From NCBI RefSeq assembly GCF_001457415.1, contig NZ_LN881723.1, positions 1,066,531 through 1,130,530 of the forward strand: DNA of 64,000 nt, in the 5' to 3' direction. The DNA comes from Gorillibacterium timonense (GTDB lineage: Bacteria > Bacillota > Bacilli > Paenibacillales > NBRC-103111). Of the stretch, positions 48,553-58,010 are shown in pieces; position 1 is the stretch's first letter; each line of letters opens with the position of its first letter. The notes below the pieces were generated by a model. It did not search any database. It was not told the DNA's origin and saw only the letters and a program-made list of their open reading frames with translations. The translations under genes and the position numbers were made by a program.

Positions 48553-50763
48553 TCAGGCTCGCGGGCAGTGGTGGACATGAACGTCATCTCGGAAGACGAC
48601 TCCGCCAAGCTCAAGCTCCTCCATCTCCTTCGGAGGGGGCAGCAGAGCAGGCGTCACCGGATTGCCGTTATGATCCAGGTAAGCCCCCACTTCATATCGG
48701 TCATGATACAGCGCGATCTCATAAGCGAAGTCTTCGCCTTCGATTCGCAGACCGGTCGCTTCTTCTGGGGACAATGGCTCGCCATGGCTCAGCACCGGTA
48801 CTCGCGTGACCTGCAGCCGGGGCTTCTCCCCGCCCGCATAAGGAACGATTACGGTCTCCGTAACGGAGCGACCGGACGCCGTCCATGCGCGCTTCGCGAC
48901 TGGAGCCGTCATATACTCCCCGTTGCGGAATATCAGCCCGGCCTCCACGGACAAGTTGCTGCCCGCTTGATCCGGGTAAGCAAGCAGAACATTGGCTCCA
49001 TCTCCGCGGGTAAAGATTTCATTTGAGCTCCAATCGCAGGCGCATTCACCCGCCGGAAGATGGAAGTACTGCTCGTAACGATGAGTCTCATCCGCCTCGA
49101 AGACATCGACGATCACCCAACCGCAGCCGCGGAGCGCAACGACCTTGCGCGAATGGATGACGGGGTCCTCATAACGGGTGTAGCCGTATTGGCTGGCGAA
49201 TACATAGAAGGAATCCCCCATCTCACGGGTGTCCCAAATTTTGCAGTCCGCCGTTTTTGGCGTGTTCCAGTGAAAGCTGCGGACATGCTGGTCTTCTCCG
49301 TCAACCACGACGGTGTTGTGAGCCCGGGTCGAAACGATGTATTTGCGTTCCGGGGTCCATTCGAACGCTCCAATCCCCGCATCCGCAATCAGCTCACGAC
49401 CATAGCCGAACAGGTTCACGCTGAGCGCGTCGGCGTGGGCATGGCCGCCAACCCCGATACCAGCCCGCATAGCCATGTACAAGGAATCGCGCTCCCAGCT
49501 GTCCCTTGCCGTAATGTATCCGCCTATCGGGAATACGGCGGAGGTTTGCTCCGGTGGACGAGCCTCCATTCGATCGTACTGTTCGACCTCATCTATACCT
49601 ACCGTCCATAGGAGGGAGAAAGGCAGCTCGGGGCGACCGAACGCCTTCAGGTCCGGTCGGTTTAAGAGGCATGCTCCCAGGCTCATGACATCGCGCAGAT
49701 TCCCCTCCGCATGTACATCCGTGTCCCCGATATAAGGAAGCTGGGAAAAGGGGGTTTTGATATGCTCCAGAACGTTGAACATCTTCGCCAGCAGTTCGAG
49801 GTACCAGGAGGCGTCGATGCCCAGCTTTTTGAAGTGCAAAGCCAATTCGTGCACATCGCGCATCACGACCAGATGATAATTGGGACTCGCCTCGATCTGC
49901 GCTCCGTCATCGTAGACGTTGCTCGCGAGATAGCGAGGTGCGTTCGTGAGGCCGTAATCGAGCCATTCCTCCGCTTCTTTCAGCTCCGGCAGCAGGAGAG
50001 CCACCTGAATCAATCCGCGCATCTGCATGCAGACATGATTGCCGTCCTCCGCATGATACTTTTGCACATAGCGGGCATGCTCTTGAAAGAACTTGATCAT
50101 CAACATCTTCACCTCAGGAGTGAAAGAAGGCGAGGTGAAGAAGATCATGAAGGGCTCCGGCAGCATGAACATCCGCACCGCGACGGTCAGCGGCTCCCAG
50201 GTGCAGTGCTGAACCCGGAACGCATCATCGATCGGAGCCGGGTTGTCTCTGATGAAATGCTCCATCATTTGGTTGAAGGCGCGGGCATACTTCTCGTCCC
50301 CGGTCATCGCATAAGCACGGGACAGATTCTTCAGATAAGGGAACCGCGTCAGATACAGCTGATATTGGGAGCTGTTGAATAACCAGTTGTTCCATTCATA
50401 CGCCCCATCCGCAAAGGAAACCCGGCGCCCCTTGAACAACGGGAGATCACCGACCGCGATCCGGTCCGCTTCCGCGATGCACGCGAGCGCTTCTTCGTCG
50501 TTGGTATACCGTTCTCGTGCATAGCGGGCCAGCTCCGGGACATCCGGCACGTCAAAGTAAAAGCGTTTGACCGCCCTTGACTCGAACCTCTTCAGAAAGG
50601 TATCTCTCGCCCCCGTCACATCACCGGCGGTGAGCAGCCGCTCGATCTCCTCCATCCCCGGCTGCTTATAATCCAACTCGCCGCGCAGAAACTCCTCATC
50701 CGACATCAGCGGTTTCGTAAACTGCGGGTCATGCCGCAGCTCTTTATAGCCTTTTTGCGTCAT
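48553..50763 (-). CDS. Heparinase II/III-type polysaccharide lyase
   Basis: 736 residues. An N-terminal (alpha/alpha) toroid of about 380 residues precedes a beta-sandwich heparinase II/III domain. Diagnostic parts: IEASPNYHLVVMRDVHELAL with Asn and Tyr of the active site, VGGHAHADALSVNLFGYGRE with the metal or catalytic His, and STRAHNTVVVDGEDQH. It cleaves uronate-containing glycosides by beta-elimination; PL12, PL15 or PL21-like families are possible. There is no signal peptide, so it probably works on imported oligosaccharides. ATG 50763 follows AGGTG; the long in-frame extension upstream overlaps the permease gene and looks non-coding. Its product would feed GH88. Confidence 0.87.
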   Translation of the reverse strand: MTQKGYKELRHDPQFTKPLMSDEEFLRGELDYKQPGMEEIERLLTAGDVTGARDTFLKRFESRAVKRFYFDVPDVPELARYARERYTNDEEALACIAEADRIAVGDLPLFKGRRVSFADGAYEWNNWLFNSSQYQLYLTRFPYLKNLSRAYAMTGDEKYARAFNQMMEHFIRDNPAPIDDAFRVQHCTWEPLTVAVRMFMLPEPFMIFFTSPSFTPEVKMLMIKFFQEHARYVQKYHAEDGNHVCMQMRGLIQVALLLPELKEAEEWLDYGLTNAPRYLASNVYDDGAQIEASPNYHLVVMRDVHELALHFKKLGIDASWYLELLAKMFNVLEHIKTPFSQLPYIGDTDVHAEGNLRDVMSLGACLLNRPDLKAFGRPELPFSLLWTVGIDEVEQYDRMEARPPEQTSAVFPIGGYITARDSWERDSLYMAMRAGIGVGGHAHADALSVNLFGYGRELIADAGIGAFEWTPERKYIVSTRAHNTVVVDGEDQHVRSFHWNTPKTADCKIWDTREMGDSFYVFASQYGYTRYEDPVIHSRKVVALRGCGWVIVDVFEADETHRYEQYFHLPAGECACDWSSNEIFTRGDGANVLLAYPDQAGSNLSVEAGLIFRNGEYMTAPVAKRAWTASGRSVTETVIVPYAGGEKPRLQVTRVPVLSHGEPLSPEEATGLRIEGEDFAYEIALYHDRYEVGAYLDHNGNPVTPALLPPPKEMEELELGGVVFRDDVHVHHCPRA

Positions 50764-50807
50764 CGAATCATCACCTGGCATTCGTTTGAATTTACGGGGT
50801 CTGCGGA

Positions 50808-51677
50808 CTACTCCTTGATCGAGCCCAGCATAGCCCCTTTGGCAAAGTACTTTTGCAGGAACGGGTAGACCGTCACGATCGGCAGCATGGCGAGCAGGAT
50901 GGCCGCATTCTGCACATTCGGCCCCAAGTTCGCAGCCAACTGCGCGTCGAGAGCCGCTTCGGAGGAAATATTGGACGAGCTGATCGCCACCATCTGCCGG
51001 AGCAGAGGCTGAATCGGCCAACGGCTCGTATCGTTTAGGTAAATGACCGCTGAGAAGAATTCATTCCAATATTGAACCATATAGAAGAGCGTGAACGTCG
51101 CGATAATCGGCTTGGACAGCGGGATGACGACGGAGAAGAGAATCCGGAACTCGCCCGCTCCGTCGATCCTGGCCGCTTCGTCCAGGCTTGGAGGCAAGCT
51201 CTGGAAGAAGGAGCGGATGACCATGATGTTGTAGGCACTGGTGATCGCCGGAAGAAGAATGGCTCCGTAGCTGTCGATCAGATTCAGGTTTTTGACGACC
51301 AGGTAGCTCGGGATCATGCCGCCGTGAAAGATCATCGTGAAGAAAATGACCATCAACATGGCTTTTCGGCCAGGCACATGCTTCTTCGACAGCGTATAGG
51401 CCAGCATGATGGAAACCGTGAGGCTCAGAGCGGTTCCCATCACGGTAATGATGACCGAGTTTTTAAGCGATCTCAGGAAGGTGCTGGCGCTCAGCAGGTA
51501 TTTGTAGGCATCCAAGGTCCAATCCCGCGGCCAGATGAAGAATTCACCGGACATGGATTGGGCAGGATGGCTAAACGATACCGCGATAATATACAGAAAA
51601 GGCAGAATGACCGTCAGGCTGATCAGCGAGATCACGCAAACAATGGTCAGGTCAAACCAGGATATCCGTGCTTTCAT
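50808..51677 (-). CDS. Carbohydrate ABC transporter permease (LplC/YtcP type)
   Basis: 289 residues with six membrane helices. The EAA loop reads LPPSLDEAARIDGAGEFRIL near residue 170, contacting the ATPase. The last part, FLQKYFAKGAMLGSIKE, is typical of the YtcP/LplC subgroup (CUT1). The inner membrane channel for an oligosaccharide with the LplB-type partner. It lies 18 bases downstream of that partner gene and 44 bases before the lyase gene. The required ATPase (an MsmX-like shared subunit) is not encoded in the window. Confidence 0.92.
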   Translation of the reverse strand: MKARISWFDLTIVCVISLISLTVILPFLYIIAVSFSHPAQSMSGEFFIWPRDWTLDAYKYLLSASTFLRSLKNSVIITVMGTALSLTVSIMLAYTLSKKHVPGRKAMLMVIFFTMIFHGGMIPSYLVVKNLNLIDSYGAILLPAITSAYNIMVIRSFFQSLPPSLDEAARIDGAGEFRILFSVVIPLSKPIIATFTLFYMVQYWNEFFSAVIYLNDTSRWPIQPLLRQMVAISSSNISSEAALDAQLAANLGPNVQNAAILLAMLPIVTVYPFLQKYFAKGAMLGSIKE

Positions 51678-51695
51678 TTCGTCTCTCCTCCCCCT

Positions 51696-52604
51696 TTATA
51701 AGATGCCTTCTTCACCCAGCAGCCGGGCCAGATAGTTGGCGCTCAAGACCAGGATCAGACTGACAATGGATTTGAACATGCCTACCGTTATCGCGAAGCT
51801 GTAATTGAATTGCTCTAAGCCGACATGGTAGACATAGAGGTCGAATACGTTGGAGACATCCAGGTTCAAGCTGTTTGTCATCAAGAAGATCTGCATGAAG
51901 TTAGAATCCAGCGACGATCCGAGACGCAGCAAAAGGAGGATGACGATCGTGCTCTTGATGCCGGGAATTGTGATGTTCCATATGTTTTGGAAGCGATTGG
52001 CCCCGTCTACGCGTGCGGCTTCATACAGCTCCGGATTGATTCCGGCCAGAGCGGCAAGGAAGATGATCGTACCCCAACCCGCGTCTTTCCAGATCGATTG
52101 GAACAGGATCAACGGACGGAACCAGCTGTTGCTGACCAGAAATCCGGCGCTACCGCCGATCCACTGCTCCAGATAGTGGTTGATGACGCCAGAGGGACCG
52201 AAGAACGATATGGTAATGCCGTAGATCACGACCCACGACAGAAAGTGCGGCAGATAGACGATCGTCTGGGAAACCCGCTTGAAGATCTGCAGCCGAACCT
52301 CATTGAGCATGATGGATAAGAGGATCGTGAAGGGAAAATAGATCACGAGATTGAGGAGGCTGATGAGCAGCGTGTTTTTCAGCAGCATGAGGAAGTCGGG
52401 CGTATTGAAAAATTCTCGAAAGTTGTCGAGGCCCACCCATGGGCTGTCGGCAATTCCCCGGAAGGGGCTGTAATCCTTAAAGGCCAGAACAAGACCGCTC
52501 ATGGGCAAGTAATGAAAGAGTGCGAAGTAAGCCATGCCAGGCAATGCCAGCACATAAAACGGCCACAGCTGCTTGAATCGAGCTAACCGTGATGACGAGT
52601 GCAT
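51696..52604 (-). CDS. Carbohydrate ABC transporter permease (LplB/YteP type)
   Basis: 302 residues with six membrane helices. It starts RFKQLWPFYVLALPGMAYFA and has HYLPMSGLVLAFKDYSPFRG, the conserved N-terminal region of LplB/YteP permeases. The EAA loop reads INPELYEAARVDGANRFQNI near residue 200. It forms the heterodimeric channel with the LplC-type protein. It follows the binding-protein gene after 220 bases containing a large hairpin, which may reduce its expression relative to the binding protein. Confidence 0.92.
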   Translation of the reverse strand: MHSSSRLARFKQLWPFYVLALPGMAYFALFHYLPMSGLVLAFKDYSPFRGIADSPWVGLDNFREFFNTPDFLMLLKNTLLISLLNLVIYFPFTILLSIMLNEVRLQIFKRVSQTIVYLPHFLSWVVIYGITISFFGPSGVINHYLEQWIGGSAGFLVSNSWFRPLILFQSIWKDAGWGTIIFLAALAGINPELYEAARVDGANRFQNIWNITIPGIKSTIVILLLLRLGSSLDSNFMQIFLMTNSLNLDVSNVFDLYVYHVGLEQFNYSFAITVGMFKSIVSLILVLSANYLARLLGEEGIL

Positions 52605-52619
52605 GTTCTCCCCTCCATA

Positions 52620-52705
52620 TCCGAAATACCGGCGAGGGCTCTCCTCCCGAGCTTCTTCCGGCCTTTGGCCAAAGGCCCGCCGCGAAGATCACCCTCGCCG
52701 TCATT
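52620..52705 (-). other. Complex hairpin between binding-protein and permease genes
   Basis: Outer arms GGCGAGGG and CCCTCGCC at about 52631 and 52692 enclose an inner self-complementary GGCCTTTGGCCAAAGGCC. There is no T-run directly after the stem on the minus strand. Such stems between binding protein and permease genes often stabilise the upstream message or act as partial terminators. Confidence 0.55.
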
Positions 52706-52824
52706 CGATCTACCAGTCCGCCGATTTCATAACGGCGTCTCTATTCTTTTTTCCTAGCTTGGTTAACTCTCCTATCGAGTCCTTGCGCTACACACAATCG
52801 GCGTACCGATTCCAAATGAACCTG

Positions 52825-54384
52825 TTATTTATGGTCCGCTTGATACTGCTCGAACAGATCTTGGGTAATCTTGGCGCCGGTCCCTTGGGTCCAGGCGTCG
52901 ATTTCCTTTTGAACGGCATTCCAATCGAGCTCGCCGAGGATGTATTTGGTCATCGCCACCGTCATCTTCTTGTAGCTGTCCGGGTTTTTGCTGGCTGTAG
53001 CCGAGTTGTAGGCAATGAACGGGTTGCTGACGCCGTGTTGGCTGATCACATCCAGAGAAGCCTTTTGCACGACCAGAATCGCCGGGTCCTTCGAGGAAGC
53101 ATAGACATAAGGGTCGCTGCGGTTTTCTAAAATGAAGGCAGACGGCTTGTCGAGGTCGTACTGCTTCTTCTGCTCATCCGTCTGAACGGCCACGCCGTCT
53201 TTGAATTCACTGGAATGAATACCGGTTACGCCAGCCTTCGAGAAAGCATAGTTTTCTTCACTTGCCGAGAAGTCGAGGAAGTCGACGATCTTCTGAACCT
53301 TTTCCTTCGGAACGGAGCTCGGAATCGCCCACAGGCCATAGTAGCCTTCCAGTACCGGAACGCCTGCCTTGCCGTCCGCGCCTTCGATGATATCGATGAT
53401 CGCGATCTCCGCCTTCGGGTCGATTGCCTTCAGCTTGTCTAGGCTGTTGATGTCGCTGACGTTGCCAGCGAAGACACCGGCAGTGCCGCCTAGGAATTTG
53501 TTGCGTGCCTGCTGTTGATTCTTCAGAACGGGAGTATCCTTGTCGATGAGCCCCTTGCTCCAACAATCCCGCAGCCACTCAAGCATCGTTTTGTATTCCG
53601 TCGTTTGGAAATCACGCACCGGCTTGTCGGAATCGATTTTCCAGGTGTTTGGGATTCCGAAAGCGTAGAGGGCCGGCTGGAGTCCATCGAACGGCCCCGC
53701 GCTGTTCGCGCCATCCGAAGCAAACAGCGTTAGCGGAATTGTCTTGCCGCCGCCGGCGGGATCCTTCTCCTTGAAGACCTGCATGGCTTGGGTCAGCTCA
53801 TCCATCGTTTTCGGCACCGGCAGGTTGTACTGATCGAGCCAGTCCTTGCGGATCAGAAAGCTGGCTTGTCCGCCGCCGTACAGGCCGCGCGGCCGGGGAA
53901 TGCCGTATACTTTCCCTTCGATTTTGACGTTATTCCATACCGCGTCATCGATTAAATTCAAGTTCTTTGTGTTCTCCAGATAAGGCGTCAGATCCTGGAA
54001 AGCGCCCATCTTGACGAGATTGCTGAACTTGTCGTTCTTGCCGCCGTCCATCAGCAGAAGATCATAGGAGTCTCCGGCCGAAACCGCCACCGACAGCTTA
54101 TCCGCATAAGCCTCCGAGGGAACGAAGGTCATGTCGAGATCCACATTCCCCCGCTTCTCCAAGTCCTCCAGCGCTTTGTTGTTCGTCATCTGAGGCGGAT
54201 CCCCGAACAAAATCGTCATCGCTTTGATCGCAGTTGGAGCAGAAGGAGTCGCAGCCGTTGCCCCCGGGCTCGTCGAGCTGCTTCCTTTCTCATCCTTTGC
54301 GGAATCGCTTCCGGAGCAGCCGGACAGAGCTGCACCCAGCATCAGAGTAGCCGCGAGGACAGGCGCCAGTGTTCTTCTCTTCAT
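52825..54384 (-). CDS. Extracellular solute-binding lipoprotein (LplA/YtcQ type)
   Basis: 519 residues. Lipoprotein signal MKRRTLAPVLAATLMLGAAL with lipobox LSGC, then a Ser/Ala/Thr-rich linker (STSPGATAATPSAPT). The mature part is a family 1 binding protein of the large LplA/YtcQ type (MTILFGDPPQMTNNKALEDL, RPRGLYGGGQASFLIRKDWL, GYYGLWAIPSSVPKEKVQKI). It binds an oligosaccharide outside the membrane and delivers it to the permeases. Start at ATG 54384 rather than the ATG at 54399; GGGGG lies just before. A cre-like site and a TATAAT are upstream. First gene of the operon. Confidence 0.92.
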   Translation of the reverse strand: MKRRTLAPVLAATLMLGAALSGCSGSDSAKDEKGSSSTSPGATAATPSAPTAIKAMTILFGDPPQMTNNKALEDLEKRGNVDLDMTFVPSEAYADKLSVAVSAGDSYDLLLMDGGKNDKFSNLVKMGAFQDLTPYLENTKNLNLIDDAVWNNVKIEGKVYGIPRPRGLYGGGQASFLIRKDWLDQYNLPVPKTMDELTQAMQVFKEKDPAGGGKTIPLTLFASDGANSAGPFDGLQPALYAFGIPNTWKIDSDKPVRDFQTTEYKTMLEWLRDCWSKGLIDKDTPVLKNQQQARNKFLGGTAGVFAGNVSDINSLDKLKAIDPKAEIAIIDIIEGADGKAGVPVLEGYYGLWAIPSSVPKEKVQKIVDFLDFSASEENYAFSKAGVTGIHSSEFKDGVAVQTDEQKKQYDLDKPSAFILENRSDPYVYASSKDPAILVVQKASLDVISQHGVSNPFIAYNSATASKNPDSYKKMTVAMTKYILGELDWNAVQKEIDAWTQGTGAKITQDLFEQYQADHK

Positions 54385-54428
54385 CCTTGTATCCCCCATC
54401 TAGTGAATTAGAATGCTTTACACTTCGG

Positions 54429-54434
54429 ATTATA
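54429..54434 (-). promoter_or_regulatory. -10 element of the binding-protein operon
   Basis: Minus strand TATAAT, 45 bases before the start. No strong -35 is visible at the right distance, which fits activation by the YesN-like regulator. Confidence 0.45.
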
Positions 54435-54476
54435 TCGACTGGCAACTCGTATGAACATGTCATATCCGAGTCAATG

Positions 54477-54490
54477 TGTAACCGCTTTTA
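54477..54490 (-). promoter_or_regulatory. Near-consensus cre site
   Basis: Minus strand TAAAAGCGGTTACA differs from the cre consensus TGNAANCGNWNNCA only at the second base. It lies between the divergent binding-protein and kinase genes, so catabolite repression of the locus is plausible. Confidence 0.4.
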
Positions 54491-54509
54491 TGATCTCCGG
54501 TCATTCGTA

Positions 54510-54538
54510 TTTCGATTATCTGAGGTCCGTACTATAAT
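54510..54538 (+). promoter_or_regulatory. Promoter of the YesM-like kinase gene
   Basis: TTTCGA and TATAAT (54533-54538) with 17 bases between; the -10 is 33 bases before the ATG. Confidence 0.5.
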
Positions 54539-54570
54539 AAGAATGAGACCGCTTTCGGAAAGGGAATGGC

Positions 54571-56370
54571 ATGAAATCACCTTTTTTCGGGTTTCTCACC
54601 CGCAGCTTTTACATGAAAATGATTCTGGTCATGCTGGGGGTCTCCATCATCCCGTTGATTCTACTCTCCTATATTTCCATCTCCGTCTCCGAGCCGATGG
54701 TGGAAAAGCAGATCAACCGGCTGAACGAGCAGCTGGTCAACCAGGTGGTAGACCGCATCGAGCTGACCATGACGCGCCTGCAGGAGCTCAGCGAGCAGTA
54801 TTCTCGCATCACCTCCATTCAGGATTCGCTGACTTCTCCCGCCGAGAAATATTACGAGGACGTCGTCCGTAAAAAGGACTTGATCTCGGTGCTCAGCACG
54901 GCATCAGCCGTCATCGGCAATGTGGAAGGGCTTCAGGTCTATTCTCTGATTACCGGAGAGGTGCTCTCCTCCAACGATGCCCCCACTTCCTTGGAGGATT
55001 CGATGCTGAAGCCGCTGGTCGAGCAGTATAGGTCCTCCGGCAAAACCATCCAGTTCCTGGACAAGCACAGCCTTCCGAATCAGCCGCTCTTGGACAATTC
55101 GGTTTACTCGATCTGCCGCATCCCGTTCTTTTCCTTCGAGGAGATGAAGGGAATTTTGTTCATCTCCATGAACAACCGGGAATTCAAGCGGCTGATAGAG
55201 AACATCGAGCTCGGATCGACCGGATCCATCTCCCTTTTGACGGAGGACGGTTATACGATTGCCACGACCAGTCAGCTTGACGGGGAGAAAGATAACGAGC
55301 GCGTCCAAACGATAGTGAAGCATTGGAACAACGAGGGACGGCCCAATCAGTTTCTGCTCGACTCCTCCCTCATCTCCGTCAGGCAAACGACAACGTACGA
55401 CCATTGGATCGTCGTCTCTGAGATTCCTTCGGAAGAGCTGAACCAAAGCAAGAAGCTCATCAGCCGGACGGTCATTTACTTCCTGATCCTGCTCGTCGCC
55501 GTAGGCGCGTTGGTCATCTTCGGCTCCGGCTACCGGCTGTACAGACCGCTTCAAGCGGTGCGGCGGCAAGTGAGCGCCATCAAAAAAGGGGATTTCGACG
55601 CTCGCGTCACGTACACCGCCAACAATGAAATCGGCGATCTCGGCCGCATGCTCAATTCGATGGCCGTGCGCATCCAAGATTTGATGGAGGAACAGCAGGA
55701 AGCAGAGGATTTGAAGCGCAAGCTGGAGATTCGCGCCCTGCAATCGCAGATCAATCCGCATTTCCTCTACAACACCTTGAACACGATCCGGATGTTCGCC
55801 ATGTTGAAGGATTTCGACAAGATCAATGACCTGATGGGCCGGCTTGTGGCTTTGCTGCGCTACTCGATGGAAAATTTCGATCAGACCGTAACCCTTCAGC
55901 AAGAATTGAAGTACCTCGAGGAATACGTCGGTCTGCTAAATCTCCGCTACAAGTGCCAGATCCGCCTCTCGGCGGAGGTTGAAGAACCTTTGCTGCGAGC
56001 GGAGATTCCAAAGCTAAGTCTACAGCCCTTAATCGAAAATTCTGTCTTCCACGGTATCCTGCCTCGCAAAGCGGATACCGGATCGATCATCGTCCGAGTA
56101 CGGCACGCCGCCGACGGAGAGCAGCTGCTGCTCGAAGTGGAGGACGATGGCGTCGGTATGACGGAAGAGGAGCTCGAGAAGCTGCAGGCTCATCTCGGAC
56201 GCGAGGAATCGAGCGAGAACATCGGCTTGCAGAACGTCTACCAGCGTATGCGCCTGATGTTTGGCAAAGAGACGCAGATTCGTCTCCGCAGCACGCCGGG
56301 AGGCGGGACGACCATTTGGTTCATTCTATCGGCAGACACCTTTATCCTAAGGGAGGAACAGCATGACTAA
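54571..56370 (+). CDS. YesM-type sensor histidine kinase
   Basis: 599 residues. Membrane helices at about 15-38 and 300-322 enclose a 260-residue extracellular dCache-like sensor. A HAMP domain follows (LYRPLQAVRRQVSAIKKGDF), then the His_kinase domain with phospho-acceptor in LQSQINPHFLYNTLNTIRM near residue 400 and ATP-site boxes LQPLIENSVFHGI, VEDDGVGM and IGLQNVYQRM. It phosphorylates the AraC-type response regulator encoded after it, with an eight-base overlap. In similar loci the system senses extracellular or bound oligosaccharide and activates the adjacent transporter and hydrolase genes. Confidence 0.92.
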   Translation: MKSPFFGFLTRSFYMKMILVMLGVSIIPLILLSYISISVSEPMVEKQINRLNEQLVNQVVDRIELTMTRLQELSEQYSRITSIQDSLTSPAEKYYEDVVRKKDLISVLSTASAVIGNVEGLQVYSLITGEVLSSNDAPTSLEDSMLKPLVEQYRSSGKTIQFLDKHSLPNQPLLDNSVYSICRIPFFSFEEMKGILFISMNNREFKRLIENIELGSTGSISLLTEDGYTIATTSQLDGEKDNERVQTIVKHWNNEGRPNQFLLDSSLISVRQTTTYDHWIVVSEIPSEELNQSKKLISRTVIYFLILLVAVGALVIFGSGYRLYRPLQAVRRQVSAIKKGDFDARVTYTANNEIGDLGRMLNSMAVRIQDLMEEQQEAEDLKRKLEIRALQSQINPHFLYNTLNTIRMFAMLKDFDKINDLMGRLVALLRYSMENFDQTVTLQQELKYLEEYVGLLNLRYKCQIRLSAEVEEPLLRAEIPKLSLQPLIENSVFHGILPRKADTGSIIVRVRHAADGEQLLLEVEDDGVGMTEEELEKLQAHLGREESSENIGLQNVYQRMRLMFGKETQIRLRSTPGGGTTIWFILSADTFILREEQHD

Positions 56371-57964
56371 CTGCAGCGTTCTGTTGGTTGAAGATGAGAT
56401 GCCGGCGCGCACGGTATTCCGCCAAATGATCGAACGGCGGCAAGATCTCTTCCGCCTGGTTAGTGAAGCGGAGGACGGCCAGGAAGGCTTAGAATGCTAT
56501 CGCAGCTTTAAACCGCAACTGATCGTCACGGACATCACCATGCCCGGCATGAGCGGGCTGGAGATGCTGAAGCAGATTCAAGATGATGGAGAATCAATGC
56601 CGCAGGCGGTCATTCTCACCTGCCATCAAGATTTCCAGTTCGCACAGAAGGCGATTCAGCTGAAGGCCGCCGCCTATCTGATCAAGGACGACTGCTTGTC
56701 CGATCCGGAGCTGCTTACCCGAACCATGGAAGAGCTTACCCGAGAAGCGCTCTCCCAGATGGTCACAAGGGAAAAGCGGCTTCAGTTGGAGCAAAAGGTA
56801 CGCGCTGGCGAGGTCGAGATCGAACAAAGTCTATTCCTTCAAATGCTGCAGGATTCCACGGCAGAAACTCGCTGGCTGCAGGGCTTGGAGAACGTCGGGA
56901 TTCCCGTGAGGGATGGCCCCTTCAACGCCCTCATGCTGGAATTTGACCGCAACTCGCTGCGATTTGCCATCGAGCAGGCGGAGGAATGGAAGCTTTGGCA
57001 GTTCGCGGGAGTCAATGTTCTCCAGGAGCTGGCAAACACGGTTGGGCCGAATAAAGTCGTCGCACTGGATAAAGGCCGGTTCATGGCCATCTATGCCACG
57101 GAAGGAGACCCAGTCGCATCTTTGCCGACGCAAGCGGCGGAGCTCTTCTCCGCCAATCTCAAAATGGACGTTTTCGTTCTGCAATGCCGCTTCGATCGTG
57201 GGCTAGACGTTACGACCGGAATCCTGAAGCGATTCTCATTCGCCCCTTATCCCTTTTTCTACAACAAGAACACCGCTGCTCCGGCGGATCAGTGGGAAAC
57301 CCTGCTCTCTTCCAGGCCCGTTCCGGATAATCAAGTTCGATTCTGGTCCCAGCACTTGAAGCAGGCCTTGCTGGACGGAATGAGCAGAGACGCTCTTGAG
57401 GACGAGAGGAAGTCCTTCAGCAGACAAGCGGAAGAACAGCACTGGGACCCGGAGCACATCAAAATGATCTACCTGAGGGTATTCCTGGAGCTTAGCGGAT
57501 CTTTCCCGGAGGCGCAAGGCAAATCGGAGCTGGAATCCGACTACCGCAAGAAGATGGAACAGATTCAGACCTTCGCAGCCGCACATGACATCACCTGCTC
57601 CTTCTTTCTCCGTTTAAGGGAACTGCAGGGATACGGAAGCAAGATCGACTCGTCCATTTCGAAGATCGTCAATCGCATTCGCGAGGACCTCAATTATCCG
57701 TATAAGCTGGAGGAGGCTGCGGCTTCGATCAATTACAGTGTTCCTTATTTCAGCTCCATGTTCAAAAAGGCGACGGGCGAAAGCTTCATTCAATACCTCA
57801 CTCGCCAGCGGCTCGAAAGAGCGAAGCTGTTGCTCCGAACGACCGATCTCAAGACGTTTGAGATTGCCGAAGCGATCGGATTCGAGAATTACCGCTCCTT
57901 CAACCGGATCTTCAAGAAGGAGACGGGGTATTCCCCATCCGATTTCCGCAGATACCGCGAATGA
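56363..57964 (+). CDS. YesN-type AraC-family response regulator
   Basis: 533 residues. Receiver domain 1-120: VLLVEDEMPARTVFRQMI, phospho-acceptor Asp in IVTDITMPGMSGLEML near residue 57, Lys in AYLIKDDCL. A linker of about 300 residues follows. The C-terminal AraC DNA-binding domain is at about 435-533, with two HTH motifs (KLEEAAASINYSVPYFSSMF and IAEAIGFENYRSFNRIFKKE) and the signature ending in GYSPSDFRRYR. It would activate the binding-protein operon on the opposite strand. It is coupled to the kinase gene. Confidence 0.92.
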   Translation: MTNCSVLLVEDEMPARTVFRQMIERRQDLFRLVSEAEDGQEGLECYRSFKPQLIVTDITMPGMSGLEMLKQIQDDGESMPQAVILTCHQDFQFAQKAIQLKAAAYLIKDDCLSDPELLTRTMEELTREALSQMVTREKRLQLEQKVRAGEVEIEQSLFLQMLQDSTAETRWLQGLENVGIPVRDGPFNALMLEFDRNSLRFAIEQAEEWKLWQFAGVNVLQELANTVGPNKVVALDKGRFMAIYATEGDPVASLPTQAAELFSANLKMDVFVLQCRFDRGLDVTTGILKRFSFAPYPFFYNKNTAAPADQWETLLSSRPVPDNQVRFWSQHLKQALLDGMSRDALEDERKSFSRQAEEQHWDPEHIKMIYLRVFLELSGSFPEAQGKSELESDYRKKMEQIQTFAAAHDITCSFFLRLRELQGYGSKIDSSISKIVNRIREDLNYPYKLEEAAASINYSVPYFSSMFKKATGESFIQYLTRQRLERAKLLLRTTDLKTFEIAEAIGFENYRSFNRIFKKETGYSPSDFRRYRE

Positions 57965-58010
57965 CAGTCATCTTACTACTTGCCCAGAATGGGCGACAGG
58001 AGGAACTTCT

